A DNA stretch of 64,000 nt from Actinomyces oris. Lineage in GTDB: Bacteria > Actinomycetota > Actinomycetes > Actinomycetales > Actinomycetaceae. Within the stretch, counting starts at the first letter, position 1; each line of letters opens with the position of its first letter. The stretch lies in NCBI RefSeq assembly GCF_001553935.1, contig NZ_CP014232.1, positions 806,001 through 870,000 of the forward strand. The letters are read 5' to 3'. A program made the translations under genes and the position numbers. Positions 8,698 through 16,434 of the stretch are shown one piece after another. Under the pieces are notes generated by a model. It worked only from the letters and a program-made list of their open reading frames with translations, had not been told where the DNA came from and made no database searches.

Positions 8698-9825
8698 TTA
8701 ATCTGACGTCGGACTTCCGAAGAGCGTCTTGAAGTAGCCGTAGAAGTTCCAGTTGCCCCACGAGGTGCACTGGTCCCCACCATGTGCGGCGGCCTCATTG
8801 GGCTGGAAGGGCGTGTAGTTGTACAGGCCGGCGGTCGCCTGATTGGCCACCGTCACCTCACCGCTGCCGCACAGCACATCGGGCGAGTAGGCGATGCGCC
8901 TGGGCTGCTGCGCCACGACGTCGTAGCCACCCGGATCAAGACGGTAGCGATGGAACTGGGAGGCCGCCCCGTAGAGCTGGGAGGGGAAGCCTGCCCACTG
9001 GGGGTCGCAGGCCCCGTAGTCAGGGCAGGCGTACCCGGCTGCGGCCTCGTAGTCGCGAGCACTCAGGTTCTCGCCGGAGGCGGTGAGCAGTCCCTGCTCC
9101 TTGTGAATGAGCACGAGGAGCACCTGGGGATTGATGTCGCAGGCCTGGGAGACCTCCCAGATGACGTCGGCCGCACTGACGCCGGAGGCGGCCTTGATGT
9201 CACCGGGGCAGAAGGTGCTGGCCTGGCGGGCCTGCACGGAGAAGGTGGCGGCGGCCAGGCACTGGGTGCCATCACTGCCCGACTGGCAGCCGGCATTGAC
9301 CTTGGTGACGAAAGCGGCGATCTCCTCGCGCGTCATGGCCTGGGAGTCGTAGAAGACCTCGTCATCGATGATGCGGGCGGCGTTGAAGCCGCTGGCGTCG
9401 GGCACCAGGGGTGCCGGAGCGGAACGCGTCCCGGCATCAGTGTCCCGCCCCCACCCCAGTGCGAGGCCGCCGAGGGAGGAACCGGTGCTACGCAGCACGA
9501 GGAGTCCCACCAGGAGCGTGACCAGGAAGGCGGCCAGGACAACGCCGATCGGGCTTCTCAGGAAGGACCGAACGGAACCGCCCCTGCGCCCCCGCCGCCG
9601 TCTGACACCGGCACGCAGGAGCCCGAGGCGCCCACGGCCTCCTCGACTCCCCTTCCCCCGCCCGGGACGGTGACTCGTATCCTCCCGCCGGGCACGGTCA
9701 GTACCGCGCTGCGCGGTCGGACGGCCGCTGCGCGGCGCACGTGCGGGCTGGGGCGATCCGGATCCTGCAGTGCTTCGTTGGGGCCGCGGACGCCGGCCGG
9801 AGGGATGGTGGGACATCGGCGCCAT
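8698..9825 (-). CDS. Secreted or membrane-anchored lysozyme-like protein (hypothetical)
   Basis: 375 residues. A long, basic, disordered N-terminus (about 1-95) precedes a single transmembrane helix (about 97-118), with the rest outside the cell. The external part has an ordered domain with several Cys residues and the segment LVLIHKEQGLLT, resembling the Glu-centred active-site helix of lytic transglycosylase-like folds. It ends in a Tyr/Asn/Trp-rich stretch (YNYTPFQPNEAA...GNWNFYGYFKTLFG) seen in actinobacterial secreted proteins often labelled haemagglutinin or lysozyme-like. A role in peptidoglycan remodelling is inference. The start could be the ATG at 9825 or 9816. It is divergent from the SprT-like gene at 9966. 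Confidence 0.7.
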   Translation of the reverse strand: MAPMSHHPSGRRPRPQRSTAGSGSPQPARAPRSGRPTAQRGTDRARREDTSHRPGRGKGSRGGRGRLGLLRAGVRRRRGRRGGSVRSFLRSPIGVVLAAFLVTLLVGLLVLRSTGSSLGGLALGWGRDTDAGTRSAPAPLVPDASGFNAARIIDDEVFYDSQAMTREEIAAFVTKVNAGCQSGSDGTQCLAAATFSVQARQASTFCPGDIKAASGVSAADVIWEVSQACDINPQVLLVLIHKEQGLLTASGENLSARDYEAAAGYACPDYGACDPQWAGFPSQLYGAASQFHRYRLDPGGYDVVAQQPRRIAYSPDVLCGSGEVTVANQATAGLYNYTPFQPNEAAAHGGDQCTSWGNWNFYGYFKTLFGSPTSD

Positions 9826-9965
9826 CGTGTCACATCACAGGGCCCATGCACGGCCCGAAGACCCCAGCGTCCCGCAGCCACTGCCCGATCAGGAGCCGAC
9901 GGGAGGCGATACGCCCCACAGCACCGCCGTCGTCCGGGAAGACCGCCGTCGCATACCGTGGGCCC

Positions 9966-10511
9966 GTGAATCTTCCCGACGTCCTGAGCCTGGCGCATTC
10001 CCTCATGGAGGAGGCCGACGTCGGCGACTGGGACCTGGCCTTCGACCGGGCGCGTCGGCGGGCCGGCCAGACGGATCATGCTCGACGTCGGATCACGCTC
10101 AGCCGCCACCTCATGAGCCTGTACGACGAGACCCAGGTCCGCGAGACGATCCTGCACGAGATCGCCCACGCCCGCGTCGGCCCCAGCCACGGGCACGACG
10201 CCGTCTGGGCCGCCGAGGCGACCCGGTTGGGGGCGACGGGCCGGCGGCTCATTGACGCCCAGGCCCCGCGACTGCGGGGACGCTGGGTGGGCAGGTGCCC
10301 GGCGGGCCACGAGGTGGACCGCATGCGCCGCCCGGCCTCACCCGTCTCCTGCTCGCGCTGCGCCCCTCGATTCAGCCTGGAGCACCTCCTGACGTGGAGC
10401 CTCGACGGAGAACCCGTCCCCCATGCGCGGATTAGCGAGCGCTACAGCCGCCTGCTGCATCTGGCCAGGCAGGCCGCCACCAGGTCACAAGAAGATTTCA
10501 CCACCCTGTAG
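9966..10511 (+). CDS. SprT-like zinc metalloprotease-type protein
   Basis: 181 residues from a GTG at 9966. The HExxH metal site HEIAH is at residues 64-68 within the SprT-like domain; a C-terminal ribbon with spaced Cys residues (RCPAGHE...SCSRC) could bind a second zinc. SprT/SPRTN relatives are linked to DNA-protein crosslink repair in eukaryotes, while the bacterial role is poorly defined. The frame stays open further upstream, but that extension overlaps the promoter and start of the divergent gene and has a different composition, so the GTG is preferred. It is followed 44 bases later by a YbjQ-like gene on the same strand. Confidence 0.82.
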   Translation: MNLPDVLSLAHSLMEEADVGDWDLAFDRARRRAGQTDHARRRITLSRHLMSLYDETQVRETILHEIAHARVGPSHGHDAVWAAEATRLGATGRRLIDAQAPRLRGRWVGRCPAGHEVDRMRRPASPVSCSRCAPRFSLEHLLTWSLDGEPVPHARISERYSRLLHLARQAATRSQEDFTTL

Positions 10512-10555
10512 GGTGCTTGCACCAACCATCACCCCACAAGAACGGAGTCGCCATC

Positions 10556-10885
10556 ATGCTCGTGACCACCACCCCCACCGTCGAGGGATACCCCGTGACC
10601 CAGTACCTGCGAGTCGTCTGCGGTGAGACCATCGCCGGAGTCAACGCCCTCAAGGACATGGCGGCCGGGTTCCGCAACCTTGTGGGCGGTCGTTCCCAGA
10701 CCTATGAGGCCGAGCTCGTCCAGGCCCGTGAGAGCGCCCTGGCGGAAATGGTGCAGCGCGCCCAGGAGCTCGGCGCTGAAGGCATCGTCGGCGTCGACAT
10801 CGACTACGAGACGCTGGGCTCGGACAACGGCATGCTCATGGTGACCGCCTCGGGCACCGCAGTGCGGTTCTCCCCGGTCTCCTGA
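10556..10885 (+). CDS. YbjQ / UPF0145 family protein
   Basis: 109 residues from the ATG at 10556. It shows the YbjQ family pattern: an N-terminal strand ([17 protein letters not shown]), a central [20 protein letters not shown] helix region, then ARESALAEM and a [13 protein letters not shown] segment. The family forms pentameric rings and has been described as a putative heavy-metal-binding domain, but its physiological role is unknown. An upstream in-frame ATG at 10517 would add 13 residues of unlikely composition; the start at 10556 aligns with the family N-terminus. Confidence 0.88.
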   Translation: MLVTTTPTVEGYPVTQYLRVVCGETIAGVNALKDMAAGFRNLVGGRSQTYEAELVQARESALAEMVQRAQELGAEGIVGVDIDYETLGSDNGMLMVTASGTAVRFSPVS

Positions 10886-11322
10886 GCGAAACTGAGCCCC
10901 ATTCCCCTTCCGGGGAAGGCTTGAGTCACCGAAACAACCCACCCGCGAATTTCCCAGATTTTTCCCAGGGATCTGCCCCTCGTCCTCACAGGGTCAGGGC
11001 GTTACATAGTAGTCACCGCCGGACAGGGACGGTCTCGAGGGTTGGGGAGCCCGATGACAGATCGATCCTCTGAGATGGAGCCGGGTCATAGGGAGCCTGA
11101 CTTCATCGTTTCGGCGAAGGAGGAACCGCCTCCTCGGGTGCATGGGACCCCGGGTTGCAGGTGGGGCCTCGCGAGGCTTGGGCCCGCGGTTCGGATTTCC
11201 GGACCGCGGGCCGAGTCCTTTCTCGGGCCCGCCGGTATGCCTCTTGTGGCTTCCCGGCCCACCCTCGCGCTCTGAGAGAACTCGTGGGGACCGCGGCCGG
11301 CCAAGCGCGTCAGGATAGGGGC
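10886..11322 (+). other. Intergenic region with strong stems; possible small RNA
   Basis: 437 bases without a convincing gene. It begins with a small TTCCCC/GGGGAA hairpin that may end the YbjQ transcript. A dyad AGGAGG/CCTCCT lies near 11118-11135, and a strong stem of 10-base arms (GGCCCGCGGT at 11181-11190, ACCGCGGGCC at 11203-11212) is followed by a pyrimidine-rich GAGTCCTTTCTC. A CATAGT element near 11005 could be a -10 box. Together they suggest a transcript of roughly 200 bases, but I recognise no RNA family. Confidence 0.3.
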
Positions 11323-11751
11323 ATGACTGACTCCGCCGACTCAGCACAGCCCGTCTTCTCCTGTCGCTCCACCGCTCGCGTGAGCACGGACCGCCCCTCC
11401 CGATACGGCAAGCAGCTGGCCTCTCACATGGGCCGCAAGATCACCGCCGCTTGGGATGAGGCCGCCCAAACCGGCTCCCTGTCCTTTGACCGCGAGGGGG
11501 CAGTCGCCGGCGTCGTCGAGCTCTCCTGCCACGATGGCATCCTCCAGCTCGACCTGGCCGCCGACGACGCGCACCTCGAACGCCTCGAGCAGGTCACCGG
11601 AATCCACCTGGCCCGCTTCGGAGCCAAGGAGGGTCTCGTCGTGAGCTGGATCCGTCAGAATGGGGCCCCCGGCACCACCCAGGGGCCTCTGACTCCAGAG
11701 GATCTTGAACGCATGCGCGCCGAGCGCGAGGCCCGCCAGGCCTCCTCATGA
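11323..11751 (+). CDS. DUF2218 domain protein
   Basis: 142 residues. The DUF2218 pattern is clear: STARVSTDRPSRYGKQLASHMGRK at the N-terminus, a central strand pair SFDREGAVAGVVEL, then LAADDAHLERLEQVTGIHLARFG. The family is small, cytosolic and of unknown function, in some bacteria found near siderophore or metal genes; nothing nearby supports that here. The ATG at 11323 is chosen because the residues encoded upstream in the same frame are repeat-derived and unlike a protein. It is followed at once by a direct repeat that flanks a non-coding element. Confidence 0.85.
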   Translation: MTDSADSAQPVFSCRSTARVSTDRPSRYGKQLASHMGRKITAAWDEAAQTGSLSFDREGAVAGVVELSCHDGILQLDLAADDAHLERLEQVTGIHLARFGAKEGLVVSWIRQNGAPGTTQGPLTPEDLERMRAEREARQASS

Positions 11752-11755
11752 TGAA

Positions 11756-11795
11756 GCACCGCGCGTTCGTAGGGTAGCTCGCGCGGTCGCACCCT
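11756..11795 (+). repeat. Left copy of a 40-bp imperfect direct repeat
   Basis: Nearly the same 40 bases (about four mismatches; the first 22 identical, containing GCGCGTTCGTAGGGTAG) occur here and at 12489-12528. The right copy forms part of the terminator of the MFS gene. The two copies bracket a non-coding repeat element, as if a terminator had been partly duplicated on insertion. Confidence 0.75.
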
Positions 11796-11806
11796 GTACC
11801 CCTCAG

Positions 11807-12480
11807 TGTTGTCTCATGACTTCTGAGAGTCTCGGATGTCATGACATCTCAAGACACCGGTTGGGTGCGTCTGCCAGACGGGAGAGAGATGTGAGAGCTG
11901 CTGCTTCAGCCTGTCGGAGCGGACTGACCCGGTCACTGTGGCGGCGTACGGCGTCGTCTGGATGCACTGCACGAAGGTGGGGCGCTACTGGACGAGGGTT
12001 GGGAGCACTGGGGGTAGGTGGGACCTTCGTGCAGTACGCACACCCCTTGGCCAGTAGGTCCCGACCCTCGTGGAGCAGGCCGACTCGGGCCAACTCGGGA
12101 CGGGGCCAGAGTCGAGTCATAGCCTCCGTACCCCAGCGCAGGCGGCGAGCAGGGGACGGTGGGGGCGGACCTGAGACGTAGGCGCCGGGCTCTGCCGCAA
12201 GAACCCCGGACTCACTCCTGCGCGGCCCAGTGTCCACAGCGCTGACATCAACGAGCCCGGCGTCAGCGCGACCAGCGGGGATCGTTGGAATCCTGCGGTT
12301 TCTCTCAGGCGTGCAGTCCCGATTCGAGGTTAATGTCAGCGCCGTGGACACCGACACCCCGTCATGCCTCACCCCTAAGCCTCCCTCGCCTCCTGGACCA
12401 CCAGCCCGCCCAAAGTTCCCACCCGAACGAGTGCCTCAGAACTCATGACACCCAAACGTCTCAGAAGTGAGGAGACAGCA
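11807..12480 (+). repeat. Non-coding repeat element, copy A (inverted relative to the copy at 52.5 kb)
   Basis: This 0.67 kb region has no plausible gene. Its ends carry an imperfect 22-bp inverted repeat (11807-11828 and 12459-12480, 19/22 matching, core ACTTCTGAGA). Inside are nested dyads: ACTGCACGAAGGT / ACCTTCGTGCAGT near 11964-12035, and GTGTCCACAGCGCTGACAT / ATGTCAGCGCCGTGGACAC at about 12230-12352. The part from about 11966 to 12480 matches the reverse complement of about 52509-53005. Only the internal repeats and one end are conserved in the other copy; the leftmost 150 bases are not. It looks like a non-autonomous mobile or intergenic repeat. Confidence 0.75.
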
Positions 12481-12488
12481 CATGAGAC

Positions 12489-12528
12489 GCACCGCGCGTT
12501 CGTAGGGTAGATCGCGAGGTCGTGCCCT
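12489..12528 (+). repeat. Right copy of the 40-bp imperfect direct repeat
   Basis: Partner of 11756-11795. Its 3' part is the left arm of the hairpin that ends the MFS transcript, so this is probably the original sequence and the left copy the duplicate. Confidence 0.7.
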
Positions 12529-12559
12529 TAGCCCTCGACCGCGAGGCATAGGGCACGAC
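12519..12559 (-). terminator. Terminator hairpin downstream of the MFS transporter
   Basis: Ten-base perfect arms (GTCGTGCCCT at 12519-12528, AGGGCACGAC at 12550-12559) with an inner CCTCG/CGAGG stem, 31 bases past the stop codon at 12590. Confidence 0.65.
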
Positions 12560-12589
12560 CGCGACGGCGGTCTACGCGGCCGGCGTGGT

Positions 12590-14035
12590 CTACGCGGCCG
12601 ACTCCTCCTCGGCGACGGGGTTGCCCACGCGCAGCATGAGGAGCAGTCCCGTGGCCAGCACCGCGACGATCCCGAGGATCCCCCAGTAGTTCGCCCCCGG
12701 CCCGACGATGCGCGTGCCCAGGTAGATGAAGATGCCGTACATCGCGGGAGCCATGAAGGACACCGCCCGCCCGGTGGTCGCGTAGAGCCCGAAGATCTCG
12801 CCCTCCTGCCCCTCGGGGATGAGGCGGGCCAGGAAGGACCGGGCGGCTGACTGGGCCGGCCCCACGCAGGCCGACAGGAGCAGACCCAGCACCCAGAAGG
12901 CCACGGTCCCGGCGGAGTGCAGGAAGAACACCAGCAGTCCAGCCACCACCAGAATGCTGAGGCTGGCCATGATGACGTTGCGCGGCCCGAAGCGGTCATC
13001 GAGCCGCCCGGCCCAGATGGTGGCGATGCCGGCCACGATGTTGGCCACGATGGCGAAGATGATGACGTCGCCCGATGAGAAGCCGAAGGTGTTCTGGGCG
13101 ATGATGCCGCCGTAGGTGAAGACCCCGGCCAGCCCGTCCCTGAAGACGGCGGCGGCCAGCAGGAACCACAGCAGACGCGGCTGGAAGTGGTGCAGCTGGA
13201 GCAGGGTGCGCCACAGCAGCTTGTAGGAGGTCAGGATCGACTCCTTGCGCCTGCCCTGGTGGGAGACGGCCTCCACCGGCTCGGCCTCCATGGCGGCCCG
13301 GTCCCGTCCCGGTTCGGCAGTCGCCATCCCCTCACCGACCTCCGCGACGTGCTCGGCGCGGGAGCGCCCGAGCCTGCGGGAGCGGTTGATGAGGACGGGA
13401 AGGGCGGACAGGCCGAACCAGGCCGCCGACACGAGCATGGCGACGCGTACCCCCATCCCGCTTCCAGCCGCGAAGGAGACCAGGGGACTCGGCCCCACGA
13501 GAGCGACGTAGAGGATGAGCAGCAGGACGATGCCACCGAGGTAGCCCATCCCCCACCCCAGCCCGCTGACGGCACCGATGCGGTCCTTAGGGGCCAGGTG
13601 GTTGAGGATGGCGTTGTAGTTGACCGAGGCCAGCTCGAAGAAGATGTTGCCGACCCCCAGCAGGACGATGCCGAACCACAGGTAGCCGGGCTCGGGCCGC
13701 ACCAGGAACAGGGCCGCCGAGACCGCCACCACGACCGCGGTGTAGCCCCCGAGCCAGAAGACGGTTCGCCCGCCCCGGTCCGAGCGCTGCCCGGTCACCG
13801 GCGCCAGCAGGGCGATGAACAGGCCGGCGATGGCCAGCCCGAGGGACAGCGCCGACTCGTTGTCCGCCTTGGCCCCGAAGGAGTCGCTGACCAGGTAGAC
13901 GGTGAAGACGAAGGTGGTGATGACCGCGTTGAAGGCCGCCGACCCCCAGTCCCACAGGCCCCAGGCGATGACGGGCCAGGACAGGAGCCGGGTGCGGGAG
14001 CCGGCCTGCGTCGGAGCAGTCACTGTCGTGCTCAT
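12590..14035 (-). CDS. MFS transporter (UMF1 / Atg22-like)
   Basis: 481 residues from the ATG at 14035, with about 12 hydrophobic helices. The N-terminus (VIAWGLWDWGSAAFNAVITTFVFTVYL) is typical of the UMF1/Atg22-like family of the major facilitator superfamily; substrate unknown. A central charged loop (about residues 215-265) separates the two six-helix halves. The frame is open back to 14110, which would overlap the end of ispD and lies outside the membrane-protein pattern, so the internal ATG is preferred. It follows ispD by 61 bases and may be cotranscribed. Confidence 0.85.
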   Translation of the reverse strand: MSTTVTAPTQAGSRTRLLSWPVIAWGLWDWGSAAFNAVITTFVFTVYLVSDSFGAKADNESALSLGLAIAGLFIALLAPVTGQRSDRGGRTVFWLGGYTAVVVAVSAALFLVRPEPGYLWFGIVLLGVGNIFFELASVNYNAILNHLAPKDRIGAVSGLGWGMGYLGGIVLLLILYVALVGPSPLVSFAAGSGMGVRVAMLVSAAWFGLSALPVLINRSRRLGRSRAEHVAEVGEGMATAEPGRDRAAMEAEPVEAVSHQGRRKESILTSYKLLWRTLLQLHHFQPRLLWFLLAAAVFRDGLAGVFTYGGIIAQNTFGFSSGDVIIFAIVANIVAGIATIWAGRLDDRFGPRNVIMASLSILVVAGLLVFFLHSAGTVAFWVLGLLLSACVGPAQSAARSFLARLIPEGQEGEIFGLYATTGRAVSFMAPAMYGIFIYLGTRIVGPGANYWGILGIVAVLATGLLLMLRVGNPVAEEESAA

Positions 14036-14096
14036 GGGAGAGACGATAGGGCCATCCGGGCCGCTGGCGGTACCGAAAAGGGAACCGACCTGATCG

Positions 14097-14942
14097 TCAG
14101 TTCTCCCCACCGGTCTCGGCAGGGCGCTTCCCCTGAGCGGACTGCCGCTCCAGGAGCAGCTCGGCCAGGGCCAGATCCATGGGCGTAGTCACCTTCATGG
14201 CGCGCTCGTCACCGGCGACGACGACGACGCTGCCGCCGCAGGCCTCGACCAGACCGGCGTCGTCGGAGGCGGCGAGCGTCTCATCTCCGGCCCGCTCGGC
14301 CCCAGCCCGGTGGGCGGCGACGAGCACGGGGGTCGAGAATCCCTGGGGGGTCTGGACCGCCCGGAGCCGGTCGCGTCGGGGGGTGCCGACGACGGGCTCG
14401 GGCTCCCCCGCCCGGCGGGCCTCGACCTCCTTGACGGTATCGGTCACGGGCAGCGCCGGGACCACGGCCTCGTTCCCGGCCCGCACGGCCGCGACCACCC
14501 GCTGCGTCACCTCCGGCGGCGTCAGCGCCCGCGCGGCGTCGTGAACGATGACGACGTCGGCCCGCGGTACGGCAGCCAGGGCCGCTGCGAGCCCAAGGGC
14601 CACAGAGGCCTGCCGGGAGCGGGGCGAGCCGGCAACAACCTCGATCTCACCACGTCGGCCCGCCGAGGCCCCGACCGATCCGTCCGGCAGGCCCTCGAGC
14701 TCGGCGCGGAACCGGTCGACCTCCTCAGCGGGGGCGGTGACGACGACGTGGCTGACGGCGCCCGAGGCGATGAGCCCGGCCGCCGCCCGCCGCAGGAGGC
14801 TGACACCACCCACCGGGACGAGGGCCTTGGGGACCCCGGCACCCAGGCGAGACCCGGAGCCCGCCGCGGTGAGAACAGCGACCGCCCCACCCGGAGCGGA
14901 CTCGGGCGGGGCGGATGCTTGGGATGAAGGGCTGATGCTCAC
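14097..14942 (-). CDS. ispD: 2-C-methyl-D-erythritol 4-phosphate cytidylyltransferase
   Basis: Third step of the non-mevalonate isoprenoid pathway, coupling CTP and methylerythritol 4-phosphate. The nucleotide-binding signature AAGSGSRLGAGVPKALVPV sits at residues 26-44 after a 20-residue disordered N-terminus, and the conserved VIVHDAARALTPPE segment follows in mid-protein. At 281 residues it is somewhat longer than the usual 230. It is 51 bases downstream of carD on the same strand, the common actinobacterial carD-ispD order; ispF, which often follows, is not here. Confidence 0.93.
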   Translation of the reverse strand: MSISPSSQASAPPESAPGGAVAVLTAAGSGSRLGAGVPKALVPVGGVSLLRRAAAGLIASGAVSHVVVTAPAEEVDRFRAELEGLPDGSVGASAGRRGEIEVVAGSPRSRQASVALGLAAALAAVPRADVVIVHDAARALTPPEVTQRVVAAVRAGNEAVVPALPVTDTVKEVEARRAGEPEPVVGTPRRDRLRAVQTPQGFSTPVLVAAHRAGAERAGDETLAASDDAGLVEACGGSVVVVAGDERAMKVTTPMDLALAELLLERQSAQGKRPAETGGEN

Positions 14943-14993
14943 GGGCAGGACGCTACCGCGTCCCCGACGCCCCGAGCACAGGCACTGCGCGAA

Positions 14994-15476
14994 CTAGGAG
15001 GCGAGGACCTCGTCCAGGCGGGACTCGGCCTCCTCCTCAGGGGTCTTCTGGGCCAGAGCCAGCTCGGAGACGAGAATCTGGCGGGCCTTGGCGAGCATGC
15101 GCTTCTCGCCGGCGGACAGGCCGCGGTCCGTGTCCCGGCGGGAGAGGTCCCGCACGACCTCGGCGACCTTGATGACGTCCCCGGAGGCGATCTTCTCCTG
15201 GTTGGCCTTGAAACGGCGAGACCAGTTCGTGGGCTCCTCGGTCAGCGGTGCCCGCAGCACCTCGAAGACCTTTTCCAAGCCGGTCTCATCAACCACGTCA
15301 CGGACACCGATGAGCTCAACGCTTTCGGCGGGAACCAAGATGGTCAGGTCACCCTGGGCCACCTCGAGCTGCAGATACGTCTTCTCCTCACCGCGTACCT
15401 TGCGCTGCCGGATGTCAATGATCCGGGCGGCCCCGTGGTGCGGGTAGACGACAGTCTCACCGACTTCATAGGTCAT
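14994..15476 (-). CDS. carD: CarD family RNA polymerase-binding regulator
   Basis: 160 residues with the CarD/CdnL signature: N-terminal [19 protein letters not shown], which forms the RNA polymerase beta-subunit interaction domain, and a helical C-terminal DNA-binding part containing [17 protein letters not shown]. CarD stabilises the open complex at housekeeping promoters and is essential in mycobacteria. It is the first gene of the leftward carD-ispD unit. Confidence 0.95.
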   Translation of the reverse strand: MTYEVGETVVYPHHGAARIIDIRQRKVRGEEKTYLQLEVAQGDLTILVPAESVELIGVRDVVDETGLEKVFEVLRAPLTEEPTNWSRRFKANQEKIASGDVIKVAEVVRDLSRRDTDRGLSAGEKRMLAKARQILVSELALAQKTPEEEAESRLDEVLAS

Positions 15477-15510
15477 AAGGATGACTCTCCAGACTGGATA
15501 GCGGACCTCT

Positions 15511-15516
15511 AGTTTA
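15511..15516 (-). promoter_or_regulatory. Possible -10 element of carD
   Basis: Reads TAAACT on the minus strand, 35 bases before the carD ATG, with no recognisable -35 partner. Weak evidence. Confidence 0.25.
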
Positions 15517-15624
15517 TCAGGTCATTCCGCGCAAAGATCGGGGACGTATCTCACAGAGGTCACGGCGGGCCCGCCCCGGGGCCGGGGCGAGAACTGCGGC
15601 GCCATCCGCAATGGAGAATCAGTG

Positions 15625-16434
15625 CTACGAATCCCCGTCCAGGCGATAGCCGAGACCCCTGACCGTGGTGATGAGAACCGGTTTGGAGGCGTCGACCTCA
15701 ATCCGGCCCCGGAGCCGTTTGATATGGACGTCCAGAGTTTTCGTGTCGCCCTCGTAATCGGGCCCCCACAGGCGCTCCAGGATCTGGCTGCGGGTGAGCA
15801 CGCGGCCGGGGTGACGCAGAAACAGCTCGAGGAGCTCGAACTCCCGCAGCGGCATGGCGACCACCTCGCCGTCGACCCTGACCTCGTGGCGCTCGACGTC
15901 CATCCGCACCCCGCCGGCGACCAGCACCGGCTCGGGCTCCGGGGCGGCCGCGCGGCTACGACGCAGAACCGCCTTGAGGCGCGCCAGGAGCTCCCGGTAG
16001 GAGTAGGGCTTGGTGACGTAGTCGTCGGCCCCGATCTCCAGGCCGACGATCTTGTCCAGCTCGGTGTCCTTGGCGGTGAGCATGATGACCGGCACGGAGG
16101 AGGAGCGCCGGATCCGGGTGCACACCTCGGTCCCGTCCAGGCGGGGCAGCATGAGGTCCAGCAGGACCAGGTCAATGGGGCCGACGCCGCCGGGGCGCCG
16201 GGAGGCCTCGAAGATCTCGACGGCGCGCTGGCCGTCCTCGGCCTCGACCACCTCGAAGCCGTCGCGCCGCAGCCCGTAGGCGAGTGGGTCGCGGAAGTTC
16301 TCCTCGTCCTCGACCAGGAGGATCCGCGTCGGGCCGCCCACCGGCGTCATCGACGCCGCGGCCGGTGCGCTGGAGGGCGCAGACGTCCCGGCTGACCCTG
16401 CACTCGACGCTGCGGAGCGCTCTGCCGGGCTCAT
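15625..16434 (-). CDS. regX3: Response regulator RegX3 (OmpR family, phosphate-type)
   Basis: 269 residues. After a 35-residue Ala/Ser-rich N-terminus comes a receiver domain with the acidic pair in VEDEENF, phospho-acceptor Asp93 in LVLLDLMLP, and the switch Lys in VTKPYSY. A winged-helix DNA-binding domain follows, ending in TTVRGLGYRLDGDS. The ATG overlaps the senX3 stop as ATGA, supporting the long N-terminus despite an internal ATG. The adjacent kinase plus divergent phoU is the classic SenX3-RegX3 arrangement for phosphate-responsive regulation. Confidence 0.9.
   Translation of the reverse strand: MSPAERSAASSAGSAGTSAPSSAPAAASMTPVGGPTRILLVEDEENFRDPLAYGLRRDGFEVVEAEDGQRAVEIFEASRRPGGVGPIDLVLLDLMLPRLDGTEVCTRIRRSSSVPVIMLTAKDTELDKIVGLEIGADDYVTKPYSYRELLARLKAVLRRSRAAAPEPEPVLVAGGVRMDVERHEVRVDGEVVAMPLREFELLELFLRHPGRVLTRSQILERLWGPDYEGDTKTLDVHIKRLRGRIEVDASKPVLITTVRGLGYRLDGDS

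Noticed and set aside
11839..12372. A 177-codon minus-strand frame inside repeat element A
   Set aside because: The corresponding frame in element B is interrupted and diverges after the palindromic part; similarity follows the DNA repeat rather than codon positions, and the composition is not protein-like.
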